Source: CAYVAP01 sp964343195
GTDB lineage: Bacteria > Bacteroidota > Bacteroidia > J057
Assembly: GCA_964343195.1 (NCBI GenBank)
Contig: CAYFIR010000024.1
Span: 1-58,468 of the forward strand
DNA: 58,468 nucleotides
Direction: 5' to 3'
Made by a program: the position numbers and the translations under genes. This document shows positions 1 through 9,500 of this stretch, one piece after another (position 1 is the first letter of the stretch; every line of letters begins with the position of its first letter). The notes under the pieces are model-generated. The model was not told the DNA's origin and made no database searches. It worked only from the letters and a program-made list of their open reading frames with translations.

Positions 1-20
1 TTCGCCACGGGCGAAAACCA

Positions 21-135
21 CCCCCCTTCTCTGCTGCGCGCCGAAGGGGGGAAAGCTGCTGCTGCGGCCCCAGGCCGCCCTAAAACCCATTCCCCCCTTT
101 GCAAGAGGGGGTGGCATTTCTCCCTGCGAAATGTC
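21..135. repeat. Compound palindromic intergenic repeat at the window edge
   Basis: A 9-bp perfect inverted repeat (ccccccttc at 21-29 with gaagggggg at 43-51) is followed by a second, larger palindrome. In that palindrome C-rich and G-rich arms near 91-97 and 135-141 enclose the small hairpin catttc (115-120) / gaaatg (128-133). There is no coding potential. It resembles REP-like intergenic repeats, but the family was not identified. The element may continue to the left of the window. Confidence 0.5.
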
Positions 136-147
136 GGGGGGATTCCA

Positions 148-239
148 TCACCTCACCACCTGCACAGTCCCACCTCGATGCATGACCCGCTCAGCGGTGG
201 CGTCGTAGTAGCGATATCTCAGCGTCCAGATGTAAGGGA
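148..239 (-). pseudogene. Possible 3' remnant of an unidentified gene
   Basis: On the minus strand an open frame ends at 148. Its last 30 or so residues (…RYRYYDATAERV…GGTVQVVR) look protein-like, whereas the residues before them are encoded by the inverted-repeat element at 240-305. This could be the C-terminal scrap of a gene broken by that element. It could also be a chance frame. The family is not recognised. Confidence 0.15.
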
Positions 240-305
240 CTAGTGCTTTGTCAAATCCCCAATGATGGGTGATCGCTGCATCTTTTTCACTTGACAAAGC
301 ACTAG
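240..305. mobile_element. 66-bp MITE-like inverted-repeat element
   Basis: The perfect 15-bp inverted repeat ctagtgctttgtcaa (240-254) and ttgacaaagcactag (291-305) bounds a 36-bp core. The core contains a weaker palindrome (atcccc…gggtgat). The size and perfect termini suggest a miniature transposable element or a solo insertion-sequence remnant. There is no clear target duplication, so a simple transcriptional hairpin remains possible. Confidence 0.45.
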
Positions 306-323
306 AAAATAAAACAAAAAGCC

Positions 324-1424
324 TCAATCTACCGGAGGAAACACCCACACATCGGGACGGCCCAGTTGGTCAGGCCAGGCTCGGTTGAGCAGATTAAAGC
401 CTGCCCAGGAGGTGAAATTGGCCTGACGAGAGGCCTGCCAGGCTCCTTTGACCGGCTTTTGCCGGGAGAAGTGCTGATCGCGCATGGCGCGGGTAGGGGT
501 CGCTGCCCAGCGGGAAAGGGGCAGGTTTTCTTCGCCCAGATCTTCCCGCAGCCGGTGGGTCACCTCCATGGACTTGCGCAGGTCGTCGGGATTCATCTTT
601 TTCTGATAAGTCCACAAATCGAGCTGATACACTGCACGTCTGCTGATGGCAGGAAGGGGAAACAGTTGCGTCAGGAGGTTTAACAAGCTGAAGATGGCTA
701 CGGTGCTGATGAGCCCCAGGCCAGTGCTGGGCAACTCAGGACTCAGGAACATGGCCAGGGCAAATAGTCCCAGGTTCCAGCCGATGGCCAGCAACACGCC
801 GCGCCCGTGCGAGCCGATATTTACGGCTCCGTGGCGTCGGGCGATCAGCAGCTGGTTCACGGACTTCCCAAAGCGCTCCTGCCAGTATTTGGGATAGACG
901 ATGCTCTCCTTGCCAGGTATGCCGAAGATCCCTCCGGTGAAGGTACGGTCAGCAGTATCCACCACGAAGAGCAGGCGCCCCTGGTTATTTTCCATCACGT
1001 GCGGCTGCCAGGTCATGGCTACGTGCAGGTAAAACTGAAACCCAAGAAAAATCATCATGCTGATGAAGAGCCAGCCCAGCGCTCCCAGCCAGCCGAGCCA
1101 GGCAGTCGCTGCCCCAAGTACCAGCAGGTTCAGTCCCATGATCAGGCTCTGGATGGTGGCGGCCTTGGTCCAGCCGAGCCACCATTCTCCGGCCTTGATG
1201 CTGCTGCGAGAATAGCGGTGCACCAGCCAGTAGCCACCCAGCCAGTCCATGGGCAGGCTGACAAGCACCATCAGGGCCATCAGCACCAGCGTAGCAGTGA
1301 GCCGGGTCGGTTCCCACTCCATCAGGCTACCCTGATAACCTTGCCATAGCAGGAAGCCGCAGACTCCCGTCCAAATCAACATTCCAATCCAGGCGATGCG
1401 CTGCCTTGCTTTCAGATAGGTCAT
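324..1424 (-). CDS. Uncharacterised multi-pass membrane protein, possibly a degenerate M48-like protein
   Basis: A 366-residue protein with about six hydrophobic segments: near residues 12-30, 40-62, 88-108, 110-132, 208-232 and 236-256. A soluble stretch (about 140-205) carries the conspicuous GGIFGIPGKE…YPKYW and ARRHGAVN blocks. A C-terminal tail of about 100 residues is rich in R, W and Q. The position of the ARRHGAVNIG block between membrane segments recalls where M48/Ste24-type membrane peptidases have HExxH, but no HExxH is present. An enzymatically dead relative is therefore only a guess. It is divergently transcribed from the M14 peptidase gene across 215 bp. No function is assigned. 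The start at 1424 is the first ATG and directly precedes a hydrophobic segment. Confidence 0.75.
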   Translation of the reverse strand: MTYLKARQRIAWIGMLIWTGVCGFLLWQGYQGSLMEWEPTRLTATLVLMALMVLVSLPMDWLGGYWLVHRYSRSSIKAGEWWLGWTKAATIQSLIMGLNLLVLGAATAWLGWLGALGWLFISMMIFLGFQFYLHVAMTWQPHVMENNQGRLLFVVDTADRTFTGGIFGIPGKESIVYPKYWQERFGKSVNQLLIARRHGAVNIGSHGRGVLLAIGWNLGLFALAMFLSPELPSTGLGLISTVAIFSLLNLLTQLFPLPAISRRAVYQLDLWTYQKKMNPDDLRKSMEVTHRLREDLGEENLPLSRWAATPTRAMRDQHFSRQKPVKGAWQASRQANFTSWAGFNLLNRAWPDQLGRPDVWVFPPVD

Positions 1425-1581
1425 GAGTAGAATATGAGAAGCACTTCTAAAGTTACATTTTTAAAGACAAGCAGAAAGGGCAGATTCCACAAGAATAGGT
1501 TGTGGGGAAATGAAACCACGGTCATATCCCGCTCCCACATTCCTGCCGACACATGGAAAATCACGAGAGTCAAAGGAAAAT

Positions 1582-1612
1582 TTTGCCCAATGGCAATCTA
1601 TGGCTAGTTTAA
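1582..1612 (+). promoter_or_regulatory. Candidate Bacteroidota-type promoter for the M14 peptidase gene
   Basis: TTTG (1582-1585) and TAGTTTAA (1605-1612) are separated by 19 bases, close to the Bacteroidota consensus TTTG-N19-TAnnTTTG. They lie 28 bp before the ATG at 1640. The -7 box deviates at its last two bases. Confidence 0.4.
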
Positions 1613-1639
1613 CCCTTACAAACTAACCGAACTCAACCT

Positions 1640-4147
1640 ATGCGCAAAATATCCTACTGTTTGGGATGGATCAGCCTGATGTTGCTGAGCCTGTCTCTTT
1701 CAGCTCAGGTTCCCAGTCCAGCCGAGTTTCTCGGCTATGAACTCGGCAGTCGTTTTTCCTGGCACCACCAGGCCGTCAGCTATTATGAAGCCGTTGCAGA
1801 GACTTCCCCCAGGGTAAGGCTCCAGGCCTATGGGGAGACCTACGAAGGGCGCCCTCTCATGGTCGCTTTTGTGTCCAGTGAAGAAAACCTCGACCAACTG
1901 GAAGTCATTCGCCAAAACAACCTCAAAGCCACCGGGCTCGCCTCCGGCGAAATAGAGGGGCCTCGGCTGCCCATCGTCTGGCTGAGCTACAACATACACG
2001 GAAACGAGGCTTCCTCCACCGAAGCCGCCATGGCTACGCTGTACCAACTCGCGGTCCATGACACCGCCAACTGGCTCGACGAAGTCGTTGTGGTGCTGGA
2101 TCCCTGCATCAATCCCGATGGCCGTGACCGCTACATAAACTGGAACAAGCAGGTAAGCAATATTCCAAATCAGGTGGCACCTCAGAGTGTCGAGCACCAC
2201 GAGCCGTGGCCCGGTGGGCGCTACAACCACTACCTGTTTGACCTCAACCGTGACTGGGCCTGGCAGACCCAGCAGGAGAGCCATCAGCGTGCCCAACTGT
2301 ATCAGCGCTGGTTGCCGCAGGTTCACGTAGACTTCCACGAGCAGATGCCGGAAAATCCCTACTTCTTTGCTCCGGCAGCCCACCCCATGCACAACGTAAT
2401 CACGGACTGGCAGCAGGAATTTCAGGAGCTGGTGGGACGTAACCATGCAAGTTATTTTGATGCGAATGGATGGCTCTACTTCACCAAGGAAGTGTTTGAC
2501 CTCTTCTACCCCAGCTATGGGGATACCTGGCCTACCTATCAGGGAGCCATCGGCTTCACTTACGAGCAGGGGGGGCACGGCCGCGCTGGACTTGGCTATC
2601 TCCGCGAAACCGGTGACACCCTGACCCTGCTGGATCGCCTCACGCACCATTATACCACTGGGCTTTCTACAGTAGAGACCGCCTACGATAACCGCGAGCG
2701 TCTGCTGGCCGAGTTTGACCAGTTTTTTGCGGATGGAGCTAAAGGCGACGAAACTTTCAAAGCATACGTCATTTCACAGGACAATCCGCTGGGGAAACTG
2801 GAAGGGATGACCGACCTGCTAGACCAGCATCAGATACAGTATCATCAGTTGAAGGCAGACCTTGTCTCTTCCGGCTTTGACTATGCAAATGGAGAAACGG
2901 GCAGTATCAACCTCAAGGCAGGAGATCTGGTGGTTCCTGCCGCCCAGTCCCAGGGCAACCTGGTGCGGGTCCTGTTTGAACCTACTCCTTACCTGGAAGA
3001 TTCGCTCACCTACGACCTGACAGCCTGGTCATTGCCATACGCCTATCAGCTCGAAGCCTATGCCCTCAACCGTATGCCTGCTACTGCTGAGGAAGTTTCC
3101 CTTCCCGTGATGGTCAACGAAGTCGCCCCCTCCATTGCCTATGCCTGCCTGATCCCCTGGGAAGACATGCGCAGCGCTCGCTGGCTGGCCAAGGCCCATC
3201 AGGCCGGGATCAATGTCCGGATGACCCAAAGTTCCTTCACTTTCGAAGGAAAAAACTACCCCAGAGGTACACTGGTAATAACCCGTGCAGATAATTCACC
3301 TGCCGATGTATGGGAACAGGTCCTGCGCTTTGCCAATGAAGAAAATCTGGGCATTCGTTTCCTCGAGTCTGGATTTGCGGATCAAGGTGTGGACCTGGGC
3401 TCTGGTTCAGTGGAATACCTCGATGCCCCAAAGGTGGCCCTGGTACGTGGGGAAGGGGTTTCGCCTTCACGTTTTGGAGAAGTCTGGCACTACTTCGAGC
3501 AACAACTGGAGTACCCTCTACATGTGCTGGACACGGAGTACCTCGGCCGGGTTGACCTGGACGAATACAATGTCCTGATCCTGGCTTCTGGTGGCTATGG
3601 CCGGTATACAGACAAGTTCTATGAATTTGCCCAACATGGCGGTCGCATCATCGCGCTGGAAGGGGCTATCCGCTCTTTTGGTTCCTCTAACAATGGAGGC
3701 CAATCGACCATTCTTGCTCATTCCATGCAGCAGGTTAGTGTTGATCATGAGAACATTAGCGATGATGACGAAAGCCTCCTTAAACGCTATGAGGATCAGG
3801 GCAAGGAATATGCTACCACCAGCATCCCAGGCTCCATTTACAAGGTCCAGCTCGACGATTCACATCCGCTGGCTTATGGTATGGGTGACACCTATTTCAG
3901 CATCAAGCATTCCAGTACGGCCTATCCCTATCTCCGTGGTGGCTGGAATGTGGGCACCTACCCTTCCGGCAAGCCCCTGAGTGGGTTCGCAGGGGTTGAA
4001 GCGCAAAAGGAAATCGAAAAGACCCTGGCCATTGGGCAGGAATCATTTGGGCGAGGAGACCTCGTCTATATCGTGGACTCTCCGGTATTTCGCGGATTCT
4101 GGGTCGGCGGGCAGTTGCTACTAGCCAATGCGATTTTCTTCCGGTAG
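1640..4147 (+). CDS. Exported M14-family zinc carboxypeptidase
   Basis: An 835-residue secreted metallopeptidase predicted to act in the periplasm or outside the cell. A signal peptide covers residues 1-22 (hydrophobic run, then SLSAQ). The M14 catalytic domain spans about 30-350. The zinc ligands are read as His120 and Glu123 in NIHGNEAS and His233 in VDFHEQ; Glu309 in FTYEQGG is the expected general base. The long C-terminal half contains an alpha/beta segment near 630-690 (VLILASGGYG…HGGRIIALEG) that resembles a glutamine-amidotransferase/DJ-1-like fold. This enlarged architecture is usual for Bacteroidota peptidase M14 proteins. No T9SS sorting tail is evident. The gene is convergent with the YyaL-like gene, with a shared hairpin between them. 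Peptide substrates cannot be deduced. Confidence 0.9.
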   Translation: MRKISYCLGWISLMLLSLSLSAQVPSPAEFLGYELGSRFSWHHQAVSYYEAVAETSPRVRLQAYGETYEGRPLMVAFVSSEENLDQLEVIRQNNLKATGLASGEIEGPRLPIVWLSYNIHGNEASSTEAAMATLYQLAVHDTANWLDEVVVVLDPCINPDGRDRYINWNKQVSNIPNQVAPQSVEHHEPWPGGRYNHYLFDLNRDWAWQTQQESHQRAQLYQRWLPQVHVDFHEQMPENPYFFAPAAHPMHNVITDWQQEFQELVGRNHASYFDANGWLYFTKEVFDLFYPSYGDTWPTYQGAIGFTYEQGGHGRAGLGYLRETGDTLTLLDRLTHHYTTGLSTVETAYDNRERLLAEFDQFFADGAKGDETFKAYVISQDNPLGKLEGMTDLLDQHQIQYHQLKADLVSSGFDYANGETGSINLKAGDLVVPAAQSQGNLVRVLFEPTPYLEDSLTYDLTAWSLPYAYQLEAYALNRMPATAEEVSLPVMVNEVAPSIAYACLIPWEDMRSARWLAKAHQAGINVRMTQSSFTFEGKNYPRGTLVITRADNSPADVWEQVLRFANEENLGIRFLESGFADQGVDLGSGSVEYLDAPKVALVRGEGVSPSRFGEVWHYFEQQLEYPLHVLDTEYLGRVDLDEYNVLILASGGYGRYTDKFYEFAQHGGRIIALEGAIRSFGSSNNGGQSTILAHSMQQVSVDHENISDDDESLLKRYEDQGKEYATTSIPGSIYKVQLDDSHPLAYGMGDTYFSIKHSSTAYPYLRGGWNVGTYPSGKPLSGFAGVEAQKEIEKTLAIGQESFGRGDLVYIVDSPVFRGFWVGGQLLLANAIFFR

Positions 4148-4165
4148 GCACATGGACAAAAAATA

Positions 4166-4229
4166 AGGTATGAAGGGTATGGGGAAATGAAGGAAAAGAG
4201 GTCCTATATACCTCCATTCCTTCATACCT
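4166..4229. terminator. Inverted repeat between convergent genes
   Basis: aggtatgaagg (4166-4176) pairs perfectly with ccttcatacct (4219-4229) around a 42-base loop. It sits between the convergent ends of the M14 and YyaL-like genes. The loop is long and no T-run follows, so it may be a weak terminator or a member of the dispersed GGTATA-rich repeat family rather than a classic terminator. Confidence 0.35.
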
Positions 4230-4255
4230 CCTACTGGTTTACATCTGCCCCTTAC

Positions 4256-6361
4256 TTACTCAATCTGTGAAAGTGCTTCCTGCACCTCGTCAGTCGGCTG
4301 CTTACAGACTTTCTCCTGGCAAACGTATATCATCGTCTGCCCTGCTACCAGCTTGTTTTGTAGCAAGGTGAGTTCCCCTTCCTGCTTTCCGCCCAGCAGC
4401 AGCACCTGCGGCAAAAATCGCTGGTCCAGTTCCCGGGCTACGGTCAGGGCATTTTCCCCAACCACTGCGACCTCATAAAAAGGAAAGGCATAATGCGTTA
4501 ACAACAGGGTCCAGTTCGCAGTGGCAACGCCGCCTTCGGGGACATTGCGGACGATGTTTCGCATCATCTGCTCGGCCCTGTCCAGGTAGTCTTCCTGATA
4601 CAGGTATTGCCCCAGGTAGTAGAGTTCCCGCGCCAGGGCAGAATTAGCCGCAGGCAGCACATTGTCGCTCATCTCTCGGGGGCGGGTGATGGGCAACTGA
4701 TCATCCTGCTCGTTGAGGTAGAACATGCCCGTATTTTCGTCGAAGAAATGCTCCAGAGTATAGTCCATCAGGCCTGCTGCACGAGCCAACCACTCCTCGT
4801 CGAAAGTCGCCTGGTACAGCGCGAGGTAGGCCTGGATCATGAAAGCGTGGTCACTGGCAAAGCCCTCGATATAGGCCTCGCCATTTCGCCAGCTATGGTA
4901 GAGCCCTCCCTCTTCGGTTGTCAGTTCTGACTGGATGAATTCCGCCGCACGATTGGCTTTTTCCAGATATTCCTCCTCGCCAAAAGTCCGGTAAGCCTCT
5001 GCATAGGCCTCGATCATGAGGCCATTCCAACTGGTCAGTTGCTTGTCGTCGAGCCGCGGACGCTCCCGGTCGGCCCGCTCCTTTCGCAGCAGGGTCTTGC
5101 TCACCTCTATCACGTTCCAGAACTCCTGATCGGTCAATCCCTGGCGACGGGCTACTTCCCGAGGCTCATCGGTGATGTGAAGAATATTGAGCTTGTCTTC
5201 ACGTCGTTCCTGCCAGTTGCCCAGCGGCGAGACATTGAAGTAGTCCTTGAACGCATCGGCACGACGACCTACGGCCTTGAACAGGTCTTTTTCCTTCCAG
5301 GTGTAGAAATTTCCCTCCTCCCCTTCGCTATCAGCATCCAGTGAGGAATAAAACCCACCCAACGAGTCGGTCATTTCGCGCTGGATGAAGTCCAGCGTCT
5401 CGCGTACCACGATCTGGTATTGGCTATCCGGACGCTGACGGTAGGCCCGACTGTAGAGACTGACCAGCATGGCGTTGTCATAGAGCATCTTCTCAAAGTG
5501 AGGGACGTGCCAAACCGAGTCCACGGAGTAGCGTGCGAAGCCTCCGCCGAGATGGTCATAGAGCCCCCCCTTGCGCATATTATCCAGGGTCAGGTGTACC
5601 CAGTCGAGCATTTTTTCATCCTGAGTCAGAGAGCCATAGGTAAGCAGAAGTTCCTGCACAACGGGAAGGGGAAATTTCGGAGCGCCCTTCAGGCCACCTA
5701 ACTCCAGGTCGGCCTGAGCCATCAGAAATGAAGTAGCGCTATCCACGATACCCCGTGAAAAGGCCGGTGCATCATTGACCAGTTCGGCATAGTGCATTTG
5801 TGACACTCCCTGCCCTACCTGAGCAGCCATGTTCAGCACCTGCTGCGGATCCCGCTGGTACAGCTCATTAAACGTTTCCAGCATCTTGATCCAGTCCTCT
5901 TTGGGGAAATAGGTCGCGGCAAATATGGGCCTCCCATCTGGCAGGGCGATGGCATTGAGGGGCCACCCGGTGCGGCCAGAAGTCATCAAGGCCGCGTCCA
6001 TGAAGATGGCATCGACATCAGGCCGCTCCTCACGGTCCACCTTAATCGAGACAAAATTTTCATTCATCAAATGGGCTACAGCGCTGTCCTCAAAGCTTTC
6101 CTGCTCCATCACGTGGCACCAGTGACAGGCTGCATAGCCAATGCTCACGATCATGAGCTGCTGGTTTTCCAGGGCTTTGGCTGTGGCCTCCTCTCCCCAG
6201 GGATACCAGTCCACGGGGTTGTGGGCGTGTTGAAGCAGATAGGGGCTTTGGCTATTGATGAGGCGGTTGGTGCCGGGCGGGCGCTGGGTCTGGGGGACTG
6301 TGCAGCTATATAAAAAGGGAATGAGAAAAAATATGCTAAGTACTCGACTTACCTGGAACAT
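4256..6361 (-). CDS. DUF255/YyaL-type thioredoxin-domain lipoprotein
   Basis: A 701-residue protein of the YyaL/spermatogenesis-associated protein 20 family. It has an N-terminal thioredoxin-like domain (about 35-190) followed by a six-hairpin alpha/alpha-barrel resembling N-acylglucosamine epimerases (about 230-640). Family hallmarks are visible: SPYLLQHAHNPVDWYPW and the redox-type CHWCH motif at Cys79-His83. Many family members are cytoplasmic; this one begins with a lipoprotein signal ending in LYSC, so Cys20 would be lipidated and the protein membrane-anchored outside the cytoplasm. The substrate is unknown for the whole family. It is transcribed toward the M14 gene and divergently from the AsmA-like gene. 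Confidence 0.85.
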   Translation of the reverse strand: MFQVSRVLSIFFLIPFLYSCTVPQTQRPPGTNRLINSQSPYLLQHAHNPVDWYPWGEEATAKALENQQLMIVSIGYAACHWCHVMEQESFEDSAVAHLMNENFVSIKVDREERPDVDAIFMDAALMTSGRTGWPLNAIALPDGRPIFAATYFPKEDWIKMLETFNELYQRDPQQVLNMAAQVGQGVSQMHYAELVNDAPAFSRGIVDSATSFLMAQADLELGGLKGAPKFPLPVVQELLLTYGSLTQDEKMLDWVHLTLDNMRKGGLYDHLGGGFARYSVDSVWHVPHFEKMLYDNAMLVSLYSRAYRQRPDSQYQIVVRETLDFIQREMTDSLGGFYSSLDADSEGEEGNFYTWKEKDLFKAVGRRADAFKDYFNVSPLGNWQERREDKLNILHITDEPREVARRQGLTDQEFWNVIEVSKTLLRKERADRERPRLDDKQLTSWNGLMIEAYAEAYRTFGEEEYLEKANRAAEFIQSELTTEEGGLYHSWRNGEAYIEGFASDHAFMIQAYLALYQATFDEEWLARAAGLMDYTLEHFFDENTGMFYLNEQDDQLPITRPREMSDNVLPAANSALARELYYLGQYLYQEDYLDRAEQMMRNIVRNVPEGGVATANWTLLLTHYAFPFYEVAVVGENALTVARELDQRFLPQVLLLGGKQEGELTLLQNKLVAGQTMIYVCQEKVCKQPTDEVQEALSQIE

Positions 6362-6466
6362 TTCTATAAAGGCTTAGGGGATGAATCGACCACATCAGAA
6401 ATGAGAAGTCCAGAAGAATTCATTGTTCTCACTCTCCGGATGCAATCATTTCGGGCAAGATAATCG

Positions 6467-6496
6467 TTTAAGAAGGTGAATATACCCGTATATTTT
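6467..6496 (+). promoter_or_regulatory. Candidate promoter with overlapping palindrome upstream of the AsmA-like gene
   Basis: TTTA (6467-6470) lies 18 bases before TATATTTT (6489-6496), a weak match to the Bacteroidota promoter pattern, 34 bp before the ATG. A perfect palindrome, aatatac-cc-gtatatt (6479-6494), overlaps the putative -7 box and could be an operator. Both assignments are tentative. Confidence 0.3.
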
Positions 6497-6529
6497 CGCC
6501 CAAACTAATCCCCAAACGACTGCCACTCA

Positions 6530-9500
6530 ATGAAAAAAGTCATCCGATATAGCCTGATTGCAATAGGAATCCTGATCCTGCTGCTGGCCATTGCCCCTTT
6601 CCTTTTCAAGGATAAGATTCAAGCCATTGTGCAAAAAGAAATCGACCAGACGCTCACGGCAGAGGTTTACTACGGGGACATCGGTCTGTCCTTTTTCCGG
6701 GCCTTTCCCAATGCCAGTGTGAGCATCGAGGACTTTGGCGTGGTGGGGAAAGATAAGTTCCAGGGAGACACCCTGATCGCAGGGCGCCATTTTGGGCTGG
6801 CACTGGACATCTGGAGCGTCATCAGTGGGGATGAGATCAAGCTCAAGAAGGTTACCCTGGAGGACGCCACCATTAACGCCCTGGTGCTGGAAGATGGCAG
6901 CGCCAACTGGGACATCATGGTCTCGGATAGCACCGGCGTAGAACCCCAGGCAGATACAACAGCGACCGAGGAAGGCAACATGGTCATCGCCCTGGAAAGC
7001 TACGAGCTCAAAAATGTGAACCTGGTCTATGACGATGCGCCCTACCTGACCTACGTAGAAGCCAAAGGACTCAACCACCGGGGCGAAGGCAACTTCACCT
7101 CCGATACCTACGAGCTCGACACCTACACCGAGGCCGCTTCTTTTACCACGATTTACGACGGCATCGCCTACCTGAACAAAGCCAAAGTGGAAGCCGACTT
7201 CATCGCCTTTATCACCGACCGGGATACACTGGGCGTGGCTTTACGGGAAAACCGACTGACAGTGAACGACTTTACACTGGGTTTCGATGGACAGGTGGAC
7301 ATGGTGGGCGACGACATCATCATGGACCTCACCTACGAAAGCCAGCGGTCAGAATTTGCCCAATTCATGTCCCTGATTCCAGCGGTGTATGCCGCAGAGC
7401 TGGACGGCATGAAGGTGGACGGCAGCCTGGTTTTCAATGGCTTTGTCAAAGGCCTCTACAACGAAGCGACCATGCCGGGCTTTGGGCTCGACCTGCAGGT
7501 GGGCAATGGCAAATTGCAATACCCTGACCTCCCCGAATCCCTGCGCGACATCGTCCTCGACCTCCGCATCAACAACCCACAGGGAGGCCCCGAGATGGAA
7601 GAAATGGAAATCGACCTCCGGGACTTTAGGGCAAGTCTTGCCGGCGATCCTCTTTCAGCCCGTGCAAAAATCAAGGGGCTGGAGCGCATGGACATCACGG
7701 GCAACGCAAAGGCTGACCTCGATCTGGCCAAGGTCATGGCCATGTTCCCTATGGAGGGAACGGAGTTGAGGGGGCAATTCAAGCTGGATGCCACAGCGGA
7801 AGGCACCTACGACGAAGCCGCGGGAACGTTTCCCATTGTCGATGCCGTGATGGACCTGAGCAATGGGTACGTGAAGTACGACGAATACCCGGCGGAGCTC
7901 ACTGAGTTCACCTTCCATGGCGAGCTGAAAGACGCCGATGGCGCCCTGGAAACGGCCAAACTTAGCATCCCCCAGTTTCATTTCCTGCTTGACGGCGAGC
8001 CGCTCGATGGCAGCCTGGAAGTGCAGGACTTCAACGATCCCCTCTATGTCCTCCGCGCTGATGGGCAACTAGACCTGGCCAAGTTGCTGCAGGTTTATCC
8101 CATTGACAGCATGGAGATATCGGGCAAACTCTTCGTCCAGGACTTCGAAACCAAAGGGCGCTACTCCGACGTGGAGGCCGAGCGATACGATCAGCTTCCC
8201 ACGCGTGGCACCATCACCGTAGAGAATGTTACCTACCAGGACTATGTGAACCCTTACACGAAGGTCTCAACCGGAACCGCCACCTTTGACCCCAACAGGC
8301 TGACCCTGAGTGGCGTGAAAGGCGAAGTGGCAGGCAGCGACTTTGCCATCGATGGCACCCTGACCGATTACCTGGGCTACGCTCTGCTGGAGGGCCACAC
8401 CCTGGGCGGCAACCTGGACTTTCGTTCCAATCGTTTTGACCTCAATCCTTTCATGGTCGAAGAAGGAACAACCACCTCATCTGGCTCTGCAAGTGAACCC
8501 GTTGCAGCAACCGAGCCTCCAACCGAGGAGGTACCCATGGAGGCCTTCCCGGTTCCCGATGACCTGGACATCACCCTGAACGCTGACATCGGCCAGGTTA
8601 TTTATGACAACCTTTCGCTCGACCAGCTAACGGGCAAGATCCGCATCGTGGACGAAGAGGTGGACATGGAGCAGTTGAATTTCAACATGCTGGGCGGACA
8701 GGTTGCCATGAGCGGGCTGTACAACACCCGTAACCTCAGCGAGCCTCAGTTCAACTTCTTCCTAAACCTGAATGAAGTCATGGTGCAAAATGCTTTCACC
8801 AGCTTTGTTACCCTTCAGGCCATCGCCCCTGCACTGGAAAAAGTCAAAGGACGAGTCAATGCAGAACTGGGCCTCAGTGGCCTGCTGGGCCCCGACATGA
8901 TGCCCCGACTGGACATTCTGGAAGGCCTGGGTAAATTCCTGATGCTGGATGGAGGCCTGGACGCGACGCCGATGTTGGCGGCTATTCAGGAGAAAACCAA
9001 ACTCAGGAACTTTACGCCCATAGACCTGAAACAGATCCAGGGATCCTTCCAGATCGAAGATGGCTTTCTGATCGTCAGCCCGATTGATTTCAACATTCGC
9101 AATACCACCCTGACCCTTTCCGGGAGACAGAGCCTCGCTGGAGCACTGGACTATCAGGTCGGCATCGACGCGCCGAGCACGGCAGTGGATCAGGCAGTGG
9201 TAGGCACCTTGGCCAATCTGACTCGTACCCAGCTCAATGCCAGCGAGCGCGTCACCCTCAACCTCAACGTCGGTGGCACCTATCGACAGCCGACGGTAAG
9301 TGGCGCAGGAGGAGGCAGCGCTGATCAGCTCAAAGACCAGCTGACAGAGGAGGCTGAAGACAAACTGGAAAATCAACTCGGAGTGGAAGTAGAACTGGAC
9401 GCCGATAGCCTGAAGTCTCAGGCCAATGAGGCCATTGCTCAAGCCAAAGACTCTACAGCAGCCCTGATCGACAGCACCAAAAAGCAGGTGCAGGACAGCA

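Noticed and set aside
1700..2650. 316-codon minus-strand frame inside the M14 peptidase gene
   Set aside because: It is the mirror frame of a clearly coding gene, with no recognisable domain; GC-rich codon structure of the true gene keeps it open.
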